Numbered from the stretch's first letter, positions 27,254 through 37,365 are shown. The stretch: DNA of 64,000 bases from Bacteroidota bacterium (GCA_027484685.1 JAIXSO010000014.1:62001-126000); one strand, 5' to 3'. The notes: a model not told the origin generated them from the letters alone. Numbers and translations are program-made.

Positions 27254-30200
27254 ATGAAAACACATTTCTACTTACTAGCCTCTATTTTATTAAGTTTTTT
27301 ATGTTTTCAAAGTAAAGCAACACACATAAGAGGTTTAGAAATTTCTTATCAATGTACCGATACAGCGCAGCTTTATAAAGTAACCATAAAAGTTTATAGA
27401 GACTGCTCTGAAGCACAGTTGTGTTCTAGTTGTTCCATTCCTTCACCCAATGGAACGGTAGCAGGTTGCAACACTAATAACGCTTTACTTACTACCAGTA
27501 TTAGAGGTTTAACCACTGGTTTTTTAGGAATAAATTATGGAAGTTTTGTATTAAATGCTGTTGGAGCTGCAAGTGGTTATGACATAGTAAATACCTGCGA
27601 TTCCATTAAAACCATTTGCTCCAATTGCAATACCCGAACTGCCGGCACATTTAGCCCCGGAATAGAAGTTTATACTTTTGAAGGAAACGTAAACTTAAGC
27701 AGCATTCCAACAGCGTGTTGTAGTGTAGAATTGGGCGTATACTTTTGTTGCAGAGGATCTGCTTTATCCCATGTTGAATCTTCAAGTCTATATAATTATG
27801 CTCAACTAAATAGATGTCAATCCACTTGTAATTCTGCACCTATATTTACCAATAATCCTAACGTGTTGGTTTGTTCAGGTTTAGATTTCGTTTATAATTT
27901 AGGTGCTAATGACCCAGATGGAGATTCGTTAAGTTATGCCTTTGGTTCTATATATAACTCATTTGCAACACCTGTAACTTATAATCCTCCTTTTTCTGCT
28001 AATTATCCATTTTCTTATTTTGGTGCTCCAAATACTAATGCTGCTCCTCCCGCAGGTTTAAGAATTGATCCAGCAACCGGTGATGTTTTGTTTAGACCAA
28101 TTGGGGTTTTTGTTGCACCACTAGTAATTGAAGTTACCCAATGGAGAAAAATTGGTGGAGTTACAACAAATGTAGGTGTTACCCGAAGAGACGTTGAATT
28201 TCAAACACGATTGTGCACCAGCAATAGAATCCCTTTAATAAAAATTTATAAAAACAATGTTCTTCAATTTGGCCAACAATATAATATTTCCGCAGGACAG
28301 CAAATATGCTTAGATATTGTATCGGAAGACAATTTTGATTTAAATGCCGTACCTTCAATTTTAGCCGACACTACCGACTTAAAATGGAATAATCCTGGAA
28401 TAACAATACCCGTTATGGCCAATGCCACTTTTACCAGAAATTATATTTTAGCTAATAGAAGGATGAATGGACCCAAAGCTGATAGTTTTAAGTTTTGTTG
28501 GACACCACCAATAAATGCGGAAAGGAACGAACCTTACTTATTTACAGTTACTGGCAGCGATCGTTTTTGTCCTTTAAAAGCAACAGCTACACGCGGAATA
28601 AAAATTAAAGTAGATATTGCAAAAACAATTTTGATTGACAGTAGTAATAAACAAACATTTTGTAATAACAGAATAAATGCCTCCAATGTTTATTACAAAT
28701 CAAGTAGGATACTTTTAGTTAATTCAAATGTATTTATGGTTCAATTATCCGATTCGGCTGGTTCGTTTAATAGTGCCACCACTATTGGAACCAAAGCTTC
28801 TATGGATTCTATTGGTTTTATTCCTATCAGTATTCCAGCTAATTTATTTGGAAATAGCAACTATAAAATAAGAATTATAGCTAGCTCAGATACTACCATC
28901 AAAGGTTTTCCTTTCGATATTAAATTTGTTGCAGGTTTTAGCACTCCAGTTATAACAAATAGCAGAGATTCGTTTTGTCAAGGATTGGTTTCAATTTTAA
29001 AAGTTACTCCAAATACTGCTAGTTTAAATTTTAAATGGTTAAAAAATAATATTGTAATAGTAAATGAAACCAAAGATAGTTTAATAGCAGATTCCGCATT
29101 TACTTATAAAGTTGTTGTAAGCAATACCGGTTGTTCCGATACTTCTAATGCTAAATATTTAACAGTGTATCCTAAACCAGTTGCTGGTTTTATAGCTCCA
29201 AATACTTTTTGTGTCAATAACTCTAATCAAATCATTAATTTAACCAATACTTCTACTATAAATTCAGGCAGCATGAGTTATAATTGGTGGTTTAGTAACA
29301 ATTCAAATACTACAGTTACAAATCCCAATTTAATAGTAACCGATTCAGGTAACTATGTAATAAAATTGGTAGTTACTAGTAACAGAAACTGCGTTGACTC
29401 TACTACAAAAAACATCTCTTTACAATTATCTCCTAAAGCATTATTTACTATTAACGATACCACACAATGTATCAATGGAAATTCGTTTGTGTTTACCAAT
29501 TCATCTGATTCCGTTGGTAAACCTACCCAATACATCTGGAACTTTGGAATAGCAAATAATTTAGATACTAATTACAACGCTCAATCATTTAGTTATACCA
29601 ATGCAGGCAATTATGTAGTGAAGCTCAAAGCCATTTCTGCTACTGGATGTTTAGATTCTATCTCAAAGATTGTAGCCGTTTTTCCTAAACCAATTGCCAA
29701 TTTTAATAGTCCAAGTTTGGTATGTTTGAGAAATAATTCTATTGTAAATTTAACCAATACATCTGCAATAAGTTCTGGAAACATGAGCTATAATTGGTTG
29801 TTTGGAAACAATACCAACTCTAGTTTAACCAATCCTTCCATAACATTATCCGATACCGGAAATATGGTAATAAAATTAGTGGCTACAAGCAATGATGATT
29901 GCACAGATTCTATTTCTAAAACCATCAACTTTCAAAAAGCACCCAAAGCATTATTTACCATTAACGATTCAACACAATGTATCAATGGAAATTCGTTTGT
30001 GTTTACCAATTCATCCGATTCTGTTGGTAAACCTACCCAATACATTTGGAACTTTGGAATAGCAAATAATTTAGATACCAATTACAATACTCAAATAGTT
30101 AGTTATGCCAATGCAGGCAATTATGTGGTGAAGCTCAAAGCCATTTCTGCCAATGGATGTTTAGATTCTATTACAAAAATGGTAGTCGTTTTTCCTAAAC

Positions 30201-30472
30201 CAATTGCTAATTTTAGTATTAACAATGCAGTACAATGTTTAAAAAATAACAACTTTGTTTTTACCAATCAAAGTTTGCCCAATAATAACACACTTCAGTA
30301 TTTTTGGAAATTTGGTGATGGAAATGAATCAATAAATGTTTCCCCAACCAAAAAATATTTAAATGATGGAAGTTTTCCTGTTACATTGGTATTAATTCAA
30401 ACACTGCCTGCATTGATTCCATTACCAAAAATGTATTTATCAATACTAACCCAATTGCTGCATTTTCGGTAA
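27254..30472 (+). CDS. PKD-repeat adhesin paralog 2, N-terminal part (frameshifted)
   Basis: The start ATG at 27254 gives MKTHFYLLASILL, a clean signal peptide. A TTG 21 bases upstream is possible but lies inside a promoter-like element. The first 430 or so residues match paralog 1 closely (YQCTDT, YRDCSEA, ICSNCNTRTAG, ANDPDGDSLSYAFG). PKD-type repeats follow. Two neighbouring pairs of repeats (about 29190-29700 and 29700-30210) are near-copies at DNA level. Near 30391 the frame is lost: after FPVTLV the reading leaves the PKD pattern and ends at 30472, while the pattern continues one frame away. A single missing base restores the full protein of about 1400 residues. It is either a pseudogene or a sequencing error. 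Confidence 0.85.
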   Translation: MKTHFYLLASILLSFLCFQSKATHIRGLEISYQCTDTAQLYKVTIKVYRDCSEAQLCSSCSIPSPNGTVAGCNTNNALLTTSIRGLTTGFLGINYGSFVLNAVGAASGYDIVNTCDSIKTICSNCNTRTAGTFSPGIEVYTFEGNVNLSSIPTACCSVELGVYFCCRGSALSHVESSSLYNYAQLNRCQSTCNSAPIFTNNPNVLVCSGLDFVYNLGANDPDGDSLSYAFGSIYNSFATPVTYNPPFSANYPFSYFGAPNTNAAPPAGLRIDPATGDVLFRPIGVFVAPLVIEVTQWRKIGGVTTNVGVTRRDVEFQTRLCTSNRIPLIKIYKNNVLQFGQQYNISAGQQICLDIVSEDNFDLNAVPSILADTTDLKWNNPGITIPVMANATFTRNYILANRRMNGPKADSFKFCWTPPINAERNEPYLFTVTGSDRFCPLKATATRGIKIKVDIAKTILIDSSNKQTFCNNRINASNVYYKSSRILLVNSNVFMVQLSDSAGSFNSATTIGTKASMDSIGFIPISIPANLFGNSNYKIRIIASSDTTIKGFPFDIKFVAGFSTPVITNSRDSFCQGLVSILKVTPNTASLNFKWLKNNIVIVNETKDSLIADSAFTYKVVVSNTGCSDTSNAKYLTVYPKPVAGFIAPNTFCVNNSNQIINLTNTSTINSGSMSYNWWFSNNSNTTVTNPNLIVTDSGNYVIKLVVTSNRNCVDSTTKNISLQLSPKALFTINDTTQCINGNSFVFTNSSDSVGKPTQYIWNFGIANNLDTNYNAQSFSYTNAGNYVVKLKAISATGCLDSISKIVAVFPKPIANFNSPSLVCLRNNSIVNLTNTSAISSGNMSYNWLFGNNTNSSLTNPSITLSDTGNMVIKLVATSNDDCTDSISKTINFQKAPKALFTINDSTQCINGNSFVFTNSSDSVGKPTQYIWNFGIANNLDTNYNTQIVSYANAGNYVVKLKAISANGCLDSITKMVVVFPKPIANFSINNAVQCLKNNNFVFTNQSLPNNNTLQYFWKFGDGNESINVSPTKKYLNDGSFPVTLVLIQTLPALIPLPKMYLSILTQLLHFR

Positions 30473-30633
30473 ACGATGCTTCTCAATGTTTTAAAGGTAA
30501 TAGTTTTAGTTTTACCAACTTATCAATCAATTCTACTTCTCAAAATTGGAGCTTTGGTGATGGAAATAATTCAACCATATTAAATCCAACAAAAGCTTAT
30601 AATATTTTAGGAATTTTTAACGTAAAATTAGTT

Positions 30634-31452
30634 GTGAAGAATACTGCAAATTGCTTGGATTCAATTACTAAAACTGTTGCTGTAAATCCTCAGCCAATTG
30701 CTTCATTTATTATCAATAAAGCCACACAGTGCTTTTATGAAAATAACTTTGTATTTACCGATAATTCAACTAATACAACGGGTTCATCTACCAGATTATG
30801 GCGTTTTGATAACAATGATACCAACAGTAGTGTTACAGTGAGCAAATCATACACCATTGATGGAACATACAGTGTTAAATTAATTGTAAAATCAGGTATT
30901 AATTGCGCGGATAGCACCAGTAAAACCTTTACACTTTTACCTAAATTAACTATAGGAAATATTTTAGGAAATGTAAATCCAACTAGTCGTTCAACTCCTT
31001 ATACCTATTCAGTTTTAAGCCAACCAAATATTATTTATAATTGGACTACTTTGAACGGAACAATTCAAAACGGTCAAGGAACTAATACTGTAAATGTAGT
31101 TTGGCCGACAACAGGAACTGGAAGTTTAAAAGCTAAAATTACCCATAATAATGGCTGTGTTGATTCAACTAATTTATCTTTAAATATTACAAGTGTTGGT
31201 ATCAATAACCTCAATTTAGAAAACGATTTAAATGTTTATCCAAACCCTACTAAAAATAATATTACTATTACTAATAAAACAAATTTAGTTGGTAAAAATT
31301 ACATCATTGAAAATTTAGTTGGTCAAACCGTATTGAGTGGAAAACTAAACTTGGACGAAACAATAGTAAATCTTGAAACCCTTCAAAGCGGTATGTATTT
31401 TTTAAGTATTGATGGTTTAAATAAGCAAAGTATAAAAGTGATAAAGGAATAA
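30634..31452 (+). CDS. PKD-repeat adhesin paralog 2, C-terminal part with T9SS tail
   Basis: This is the continuation of the preceding gene. The coding pattern can be read in this frame from about 30391 (NSNTACIDSITK) although the first ATG is at 30634. It contains PKD repeats (QCFYENNFVFTDNS, RLWRFDNND) and a final T9SS type A signal (VYPNPTKNNITI, GMYFLSIDG) almost identical in protein and DNA to the end of paralog 1. That suggests a recent duplication or gene conversion of the 3' end. Alone it lacks a signal peptide, so it would not be secreted unless the frame is restored. Confidence 0.85.
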   Translation: MKNTANCLDSITKTVAVNPQPIASFIINKATQCFYENNFVFTDNSTNTTGSSTRLWRFDNNDTNSSVTVSKSYTIDGTYSVKLIVKSGINCADSTSKTFTLLPKLTIGNILGNVNPTSRSTPYTYSVLSQPNIIYNWTTLNGTIQNGQGTNTVNVVWPTTGTGSLKAKITHNNGCVDSTNLSLNITSVGINNLNLENDLNVYPNPTKNNITITNKTNLVGKNYIIENLVGQTVLSGKLNLDETIVNLETLQSGMYFLSIDGLNKQSIKVIKE

Positions 31453-31481
31453 TTCCCTCCATTTACCAAAATTTTTAGCAT

Positions 31482-31521
31482 AAAAACGATGTTGAAGTTC
31501 ATAACTTTGACATCGTTTTTT
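31482..31521 (+). terminator. Rho-independent terminator after adhesin 2
   Basis: A perfect 11-bp stem (AAAAACGATGT with ACATCGTTTTT) is followed by a T. The 17-base loop can itself pair as AAGTT/AACTT. It lies 30 bases past the adhesin stop and before the AlkC gene. Confidence 0.8.
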
Positions 31522-31560
31522 AATATTCAAAATACTACCAACTTCAACTTTTATTTATAT

Positions 31561-32643
31561 ATGGCTGAACCTTTAAAAAATTTATACAATCAAAGTTTTA
31601 TAGTAAATTTAGCTCATCAAATTGCTAAAAATTATGCAGATTTTGACTCTGATTCATTTATAAAACTGGTTTTTGATAAACATTGGGAACAAAAAGAATT
31701 GAAGCAACGCATGAGGCATATTTCGGAAAGTATGCACCAAACTTTGCCATTAAGTTATAAGGATCAAGTTAATATTTTAATGCAAACTGCGCCAAATTTT
31801 GGTGGTTTTACAGCCATGTTTTTCCCCGATTTTATAGAAGTTTATGGACTACATGATTTAAAAACTTCTGTTAAAGCATTGGAATTTTTTACCCAATTTT
31901 CGAGTAGTGAATTTGCTGTTAGGCCGTTTATAATTAAATACCCTAATGAAATGCTGAAACAACATTTGGTCTGGAGTAAACATAAAAACCATCATGTGAG
32001 GCGTTTGGCTAGCGAAGGCATTAGGCCACGATTACCTTGGGCTATGGCATTACCAATGTATAAAAGTAACCCCACTCCTATTTTAGGTATTCTAAACAAT
32101 TTAATGACTGATGAATCGGAATATGTAAGACGAAGTGTGGCCAATTGTATCAACGATATTTCGAAAGATAATCCTAATACAGTTATTGAACTAATAAACC
32201 AATGGAAAGACCATTCTGACGAAACCAATTGGATATTAAAACATGCAAGCCGTGGATTATTGAAAAAAGGAAATGCTACTGTTTTAAAGGCATTTGGGTT
32301 AAATAACGAGCATAAAGTTAATCTTATAAACCTTGATATTGATAAAACAAAACTAGCCATTGGCGATAGTTTTAACTTTAATTTTAGTGTGGCATTACAA
32401 GAAAAACAGGCTACTAATATTAGGCTTGAATACCAAATTTATTATATGAAAGCAAATGGAAAACAGTTACCTAAAATATTTCAAATAGGTACCTATCAGT
32501 TAAAGCCAAATGAACCTTTTGAAATTAAAAAGAAACATAGTTTTGCTAACTTAACTACACGTAAACATTATGCAGGAAAACATTTCATTGCCATTACTGC
32601 TAATGGCAATGAAATAGGCAGATTGGAATTTGAACTGCTTTAA
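31561..32643 (+). CDS. AlkC-type DNA alkylation repair glycosylase with Ig-like tail
   Basis: Starting at the ATG at 31561 gives 360 residues (MAEPLKNLYN). A longer frame begins at a non-ATG codon inside the upstream terminator and is unlikely. The N-terminal two thirds are HEAT-like helical repeats with the family motifs HHVRRLASEG and RPRLPWA, then DESEYVRRSVANCINDISK, typical of COG4335/AlkC-AlkD glycosylases that remove N3- and N7-alkylated purines. The last 95 or so residues (LAIGDSFNFNFSVAL to GRLEFELL) form an Ig-like beta-sandwich, a known AlkC extension that helps hold damaged DNA. It is a cytosolic single-gene unit. Confidence 0.85.
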   Translation: MAEPLKNLYNQSFIVNLAHQIAKNYADFDSDSFIKLVFDKHWEQKELKQRMRHISESMHQTLPLSYKDQVNILMQTAPNFGGFTAMFFPDFIEVYGLHDLKTSVKALEFFTQFSSSEFAVRPFIIKYPNEMLKQHLVWSKHKNHHVRRLASEGIRPRLPWAMALPMYKSNPTPILGILNNLMTDESEYVRRSVANCINDISKDNPNTVIELINQWKDHSDETNWILKHASRGLLKKGNATVLKAFGLNNEHKVNLINLDIDKTKLAIGDSFNFNFSVALQEKQATNIRLEYQIYYMKANGKQLPKIFQIGTYQLKPNEPFEIKKKHSFANLTTRKHYAGKHFIAITANGNEIGRLEFELL

Positions 32644-33584
32644 CTAGTATACACTCAAAAGACCTCAACATTCAGCACTCGCTCGCATCTTGCGAGTGTG
32701 AGTTTAAAAGGCGTCTCGCCATTTTTTGAATTTATGAAATCAGCCTGATAACCCAACTAATCATTTTTTTCTTTTGTTCTTCATACTTTTTTCATTGCTA
32801 AAAAAGTATGCAAAAAAGCTAGACAACACTTCGACTTCGCTCACTGTAAGACGCTACCTCCCCTCGGGGCCTGATGCACGGCCCGCTTTATTGTCGGGCC
32901 TAAGCTCGCCTCCTGTTTAAATTTTGATTTCCTATTTCCACACTTTTATAAAACTGTAAGTTAAGCATAAAGAAATTATAAAAATCATTATTCCATTAGC
33001 AATGTGCGTTGGGCCGGCAAAAAAGCGGGCCAGCCTAGGCCATGCGTGGAAGCATTTTTTTGCCTTGATTTTTTGTTTCTTTTTCATCTAAGGAAAAAGA
33101 AAGAAGAAAAAAAGAAATGAATTATCCATTAGCCAACTTGTTTGCCACCTAAAGGATACCGCTCGAGCGGTACTACTGAATGACCCAACTAATCATTTTT
33201 TTCTTTTGTTCTTCATACTTTTTTCATCACTAAAAAAGTATGCAAAAAAGCTAGACAACACTTCGACTTCGCTTACTGCAAGACGCTACCTGCCCTCGGG
33301 GCCTGATGCACGGCCCGCTTTATTGTCAGGCCTACACTCGCCTCCTATTTATATTTTGATTTCCTATTGGCACATTTACAAAACAGCAAAATAAGTATAA
33401 AGAAATTATAAATATCATTATTCTCAGCACTCGCTCGCATCTTGCGAGCGTGAGTTTAAAAGGCGTCTCGCCATTTTTTGAATTTATGAAATCAGCCGGA
33501 GGCTTACCAATACATCCACTCTCAGGATACGAGCGAATGCGAAGAAGTATCTAAGGAAAAAGAAAAAAATTGAGGGTTGTTCAA
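32644..33584. repeat. 940-bp spacer of direct and inverted repeats
   Basis: Two direct copies of a segment of about 190 bp lie at 32752-32944 and 33183-33370 (CCCAACTAATCATTTTTTTC to CTCGCCTCCT). Between them is an inverted relative at about 33000-33118 with GGGCC..GCGGGCC and AAGCATTTTTTTGCCTTGA. A second pair, TCGCATCTTGCGAG with AAAAGGCGTCTCGCC, lies at about 32681-32747 and 33426-33497. Its reverse complement recurs near 48590-48695. ACCGCTCGAGCGGT (33168) is a perfect palindrome. No gene is supported. Confidence 0.8.
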
Positions 33585-34028
33585 CTATTTGCTTTTATAA
33601 ATAGCTTTTCCAGATTTGATAATCGTCCAAATATTATTTTCAAATATTAATTCAAAGGTACTCAACTCAGTTTTGGTAACATAACGGTTTTCTTTTGTTT
33701 TGATCAAAACCAAATTTTCTGTTTCATTAGCCATAAATAATTCAGCTTGTGAACTATCAGTGCTAAATATAACTGATGCAGTTATGATTGCCGAAGAATC
33801 TTCGTGGTTAATGGGCAATAATTGAAGGGTGTTTTCCCATGGTCTAATGCACTCATTTTTAATAACCGACCAAGTATAGCCTGCACTGCCTTTGCAGCCG
33901 TGTGCATCGGCATCATTCCCAACTACGTGGGCTGAATCAGTTACTGCATCGGAATTACTGTTACTAACAGAACTATTGCAACTGCCCATTAACAAAGCAC
34001 TTGCAAAAACAATCAATAAATTTTTCAT
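33585..34028 (-). CDS. Small secreted lipoprotein of unknown function
   Basis: The 147-residue product has a signal peptide with lipobox LLMGSC, so it is probably a lipoprotein acylated at Cys17. A Ser/Asn/Asp-rich linker leads to a compact domain containing HGCKGSAGYTW and NECIRPWE, a motif I have seen in small Bacteroidota envelope proteins, with two cysteines that could form a disulfide. The rest is beta-rich. The gene stands alone, with spacers of over 200 bp on either side. Function unknown. Confidence 0.7.
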   Translation of the reverse strand: MKNLLIVFASALLMGSCNSSVSNSNSDAVTDSAHVVGNDADAHGCKGSAGYTWSVIKNECIRPWENTLQLLPINHEDSSAIITASVIFSTDSSQAELFMANETENLVLIKTKENRYVTKTELSTFELIFENNIWTIIKSGKAIYKSK

Positions 34029-34207
34029 TCTGTAAAAATAATATTTTGTTCTTAATAGTTGTTTTCTTTAATAAATTCAGAGCAAATTTTTGTTAGACCA
34101 ATTATTGCAATCAGTAAAATTCTAATTTAAAATAACACGTAATTAATACTTAAAGTTCAAAGACAATAGTAATAAACTAAATAATTCTAATAAAAAAAAA
34201 TTACAAA

Positions 34208-34239
34208 AAAAGGGCTGTCTTTTGCAAGACAACCCTTTC
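34208..34239 (-). terminator. Rho-independent terminator of the downstream T9SS gene
   Basis: A stem of 13 pairs with one mismatch (AAAGGGcTGTCTT, loop TTGC, AAGACAaCCCTTT) is followed by a T run when read on the minus strand. It lies 20 bases beyond the stop of the minus-strand gene ending at 34259. Confidence 0.85.
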
Positions 34240-34258
34240 TTATTGTTTCAATAATTAC

Positions 34259-36184
34259 TTATTCAGCAATCATTTTACCAGTAGTTTTGAATCCTTCAGC
34301 TTCAATGCTGTAGAAATAAACACCAGCAGCAATATTTCCTAAGTTAAGTTCTAAGTTATTTAAACCTGCAGGAATTCTTTCGAATGTTTGGCTATAAACT
34401 TCTTGACCTGTTACATTAATCACTTTTACAGTAGCGTTAGTGCTTTTTGCAAAATTAACACCAATATTGGTTGTTCCGTTAAATGGATTTGGGTAATTGT
34501 TAACTACATTGAAAACATCGTTTTTTACATTGTTAACTCCAACTGTTCCATCAAATACACTTGAAATTGGAACACTTAAGTGCATAATATCGTAGTTTAC
34601 TAAACCAGCATCAGGATTATCGGTAGCATCGTAAGCACCAATTGAAGCACTTTGAGTAAATACCAAATGTAAATTTCCATCAGCCGAAGTAGGAGAAAGA
34701 CTTGCATAAATTTGTTCTTGATTAAAACCTATAAATGCAGTTAAATTAACTTCTTTTGACCAGCTGATTCCACCATTGGTAGAATATACTAAATAAACAT
34801 CTCTAAAGTTTTTACCGTTAGCATCCACATCACCTTCTGTCATACCAGAAAAAATCATGTACATAGTATCACCAATAACTGCTGAATGAGGCATAGTTGA
34901 AATTGAATTTCCAAAATACCTAGTTCCAGTTGCTCTCCAGTTTGTGCCTAAATCTAACATACCATTATTATCAACATCAGGCGAAACACCTACAGTTTTG
35001 ATACTGTCAGTTGGAGTACCTTCTCTCCAATACAAAATATCGTTTTGACCAGGGAAATATGAATAAGAACCAGCGGCAGTACCTTCTGTTCTAATCATTC
35101 TACCTAAAGCCCAAAAGCAATGAGCATTACCATTTTTATCTAAAGTTACACTAACACTACCATCATTTGCATAAGTGGTATCAATTGTTCTAATAAAATC
35201 AAAAGCAGGATCAGGGAATGAATCAATAATGGTTTTTGTCCAAGTATTTCCATTGTCACCTGATTTGTATAATTGTAAATCATCAGCTATACCACCAATT
35301 AAAATAGCTACATTATCGCCTTTAGCATCCATTGAGTAATTATCGCCTCCACCACTATATATTCTATCAGCAGTGTAACCAGGAAGTAACATTTTTTTAA
35401 CTTCCCAAGTACTATTAGATAGATTATAACGTGAATAAACTTGAGGAGTTCTGATACCGTTTATTACAATTCTATTTGGTTGAGCTGAACCTGAATCGGT
35501 AAACGAAGCAAATACATGTAAATAGTTACCTGAAACAACACTTCTGTTCCATAAAATACCAGGGATTTTAATATCTGAACTGTCTAATACAGCTGTACTT
35601 GTCCAAGTACCTGCACCTAAACCACTTTTACGATTTAACATTAAACCGGTGGCAGCACCAGCATTAGCAGTACCCGAAGCTTTAACAATATGAGATAAAA
35701 TCATTTCTTCGTTAGTTGAAGCGCTGTATGCATAACAAGGAAAACCAGTACGCTCTGGCTCAATTCTTAAAGATGATTGAATTGGGCTAGCCCAAGTAGT
35801 ACCATTGAAATGATTGTATCCAGAACCTCTAGAATTTGAACCATCAGCAGGACCTTCTTGAGATGAAGTCCATGTTGCTGAAACCTTACCAGTTGGTAAT
35901 GAGTAAACTCTCGTATAAATTGAGCCGTTGGTTTGTTGGTTATTTCTAGTTTCGCCAATTTTTGTTACTTTAGAAAAAGTAGCACCTTTTCCAACAATTA
36001 CAGTTCCTGTTTTAGTACCGCTGTTTGTGGTAGTTTTAACCACTGATGGTTTTACTTCATCTTTAACTCCAACTTTAGCAGGAACAGCAACGTTTGCCTC
36101 AGCCGGAAGTGTAACTTTTTTCGGGGTTTGTGCCATTGCTGCAGTAGTTGCAACAGCAAAACCAAATAGTAAAATTCTCTTCAT
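34259..36184 (-). CDS. T9SS type A secreted protein with sialidase/BNR-like propeller
   Basis: The 641-residue product has a signal peptide (MKRILLFGFAVATTAAMAQ), a Lys/Val/Thr-rich linker to about residue 75, and then a beta-propeller-like body. The blades contain Asp-box-like turns (SGDNGNTWTKT, STNGGISWSKEV), as in BNR/sialidase-fold proteins. The C-terminus is a T9SS type A sorting domain (YPNPFNGTTNI, GQEVYSQ, AAGVYFYSIEAEG). It is probably a secreted or surface protein. No catalytic residues are obvious, so no enzyme activity is claimed. A terminator follows it and holA lies upstream in the same direction, 87 bases away. Confidence 0.85.
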   Translation of the reverse strand: MKRILLFGFAVATTAAMAQTPKKVTLPAEANVAVPAKVGVKDEVKPSVVKTTTNSGTKTGTVIVGKGATFSKVTKIGETRNNQQTNGSIYTRVYSLPTGKVSATWTSSQEGPADGSNSRGSGYNHFNGTTWASPIQSSLRIEPERTGFPCYAYSASTNEEMILSHIVKASGTANAGAATGLMLNRKSGLGAGTWTSTAVLDSSDIKIPGILWNRSVVSGNYLHVFASFTDSGSAQPNRIVINGIRTPQVYSRYNLSNSTWEVKKMLLPGYTADRIYSGGGDNYSMDAKGDNVAILIGGIADDLQLYKSGDNGNTWTKTIIDSFPDPAFDFIRTIDTTYANDGSVSVTLDKNGNAHCFWALGRMIRTEGTAAGSYSYFPGQNDILYWREGTPTDSIKTVGVSPDVDNNGMLDLGTNWRATGTRYFGNSISTMPHSAVIGDTMYMIFSGMTEGDVDANGKNFRDVYLVYSTNGGISWSKEVNLTAFIGFNQEQIYASLSPTSADGNLHLVFTQSASIGAYDATDNPDAGLVNYDIMHLSVPISSVFDGTVGVNNVKNDVFNVVNNYPNPFNGTTNIGVNFAKSTNATVKVINVTGQEVYSQTFERIPAGLNNLELNLGNIAAGVYFYSIEAEGFKTTGKMIAE

Positions 36185-36271
36185 TTTATTTGTTATTTGA
36201 TTTGTTTATTAATTTTAAAGGTTGCATATTTAACTATATCATAACAATAATGCAAGTGTCAATGTTTTTTG

Positions 36272-37282
36272 TTATAATATTTTTACCAATATTTCTTTAA
36301 GCATTTCCTGATTTGACATAGCTACAGTGTTGATTCCTTTGCTTTTCAAATCGTATTGCGAGCAAATAGCTATTACTTTCTCAATTTCACCTAAACTAAA
36401 ATTTTTTACCAAATTCACATAATCATCGGTTTGATAAAACCCCAAACCAAAGGCTTTTGAAATGGTATTTCTATCACTGGTATTGGTTTTTTTAATTATA
36501 TACCCCTTTGAATACATATTACTTAATAATGCAACAAATGGAATAATAGAAAAATCTTTGGCTTTTGATAAATGATGTCCAATTTTAAAAGCCCGATGCG
36601 GATTTTTAGCTGCTATGGCACTTAACAATTCAAACGAGTTAAAATCCTTACTAATACCAATATAAGTTTCAATGTCTTTATCAGTTATTTCTTTGTCAAC
36701 CCCAGTTTTATTGATAAATAATTTATCTAACTCATTGGCAATTTTTGATAAATCGTTTCCAAGCGAATCGGCAATTAATTGGATAGAGCGTTCATTAATG
36801 TTGAAATGATGCATTTGAACATAACTTTTTATCCACGGAATTAAATCCTTTTCGTAAAGTTTACTGCTTTCAAAAGCCACATGCTTGGCGGCTTCTTTGT
36901 AAAATTTGGTTCTTTTATCTAATTTTTTTCCTTTAACACAAATTACCAATAAAGTAGTTGGAACAGGTTTTAACAAATAAGGTTCAAAAGCATCTAACGA
37001 TTTAAATCCTTGTGCTTCTTTCACTATAATAACCTGTCTTTCAGCCATCATAGGGAAACGCCTAGCCGCTTCTATTACTTGGCTTGGTTCCACATCCTTA
37101 GCATAAAAAATGGTTTGATTAAATCCTTTTTCGCTTTCAGTTAATGCGTTATGTTCTATAAAGCTACTAATAGCATCTACAAAATAGGTTTCTTCGCCAT
37201 GCAAAATATACACTGGAGCAAATTTTTTTGCTTTCAAATCTTGCATTATTTTGCTGTATTGATTGGTAAAATCGGTAGCCAC
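36272..37282 (-). CDS. holA: DNA polymerase III subunit delta
   Basis: The 336-residue protein matches the clamp-loader delta subunit. The N-terminal AAA-like domain has APVYILHGEETYFVDAIS in place of a true Walker A, as expected because delta does not bind ATP. FPMMAERQVIIVKEA, a central KKLDKRTKFYK region and the C-terminal collar helices follow (FNSFELLSAIAAKN, IIPFVALLSNMY). Delta opens the beta sliding clamp during clamp loading at the replication fork. It is transcribed divergently from the HsdR-N-like gene, with an 83-bp gap that must hold both promoters. Confidence 0.9.
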   Translation of the reverse strand: MATDFTNQYSKIMQDLKAKKFAPVYILHGEETYFVDAISSFIEHNALTESEKGFNQTIFYAKDVEPSQVIEAARRFPMMAERQVIIVKEAQGFKSLDAFEPYLLKPVPTTLLVICVKGKKLDKRTKFYKEAAKHVAFESSKLYEKDLIPWIKSYVQMHHFNINERSIQLIADSLGNDLSKIANELDKLFINKTGVDKEITDKDIETYIGISKDFNSFELLSAIAAKNPHRAFKIGHHLSKAKDFSIIPFVALLSNMYSKGYIIKKTNTSDRNTISKAFGLGFYQTDDYVNLVKNFSLGEIEKVIAICSQYDLKSKGINTVAMSNQEMLKEILVKIL

Positions 37283-37365
37283 TTTTTGTTTAAAATTTAA
37301 GTTTGCAAATAATTAAATTTTTTCGAGCCTTTTTACTTCATTTGTGAACATTTGTATAGAAAACT

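Noticed and set aside
30340-30472. Programmed -1 frameshift in the second adhesin
   Set aside because: The AAAAAA run upstream is followed by a stop (TGA) in the -1 frame before the point where homology changes frame, and no slippery heptamer lies at that point.
31489-31560. Longer start for the AlkC gene
   Set aside because: The extension begins inside the terminator stem of the upstream gene and adds residues not seen in the family; the ATG at 31561 gives the usual N-terminus.
33206-33394. 62-codon plus-strand reading frame
   Set aside because: It lies wholly within one copy of the direct repeat at 33183-33370; the other copy does not keep the frame as a conserved gene would.
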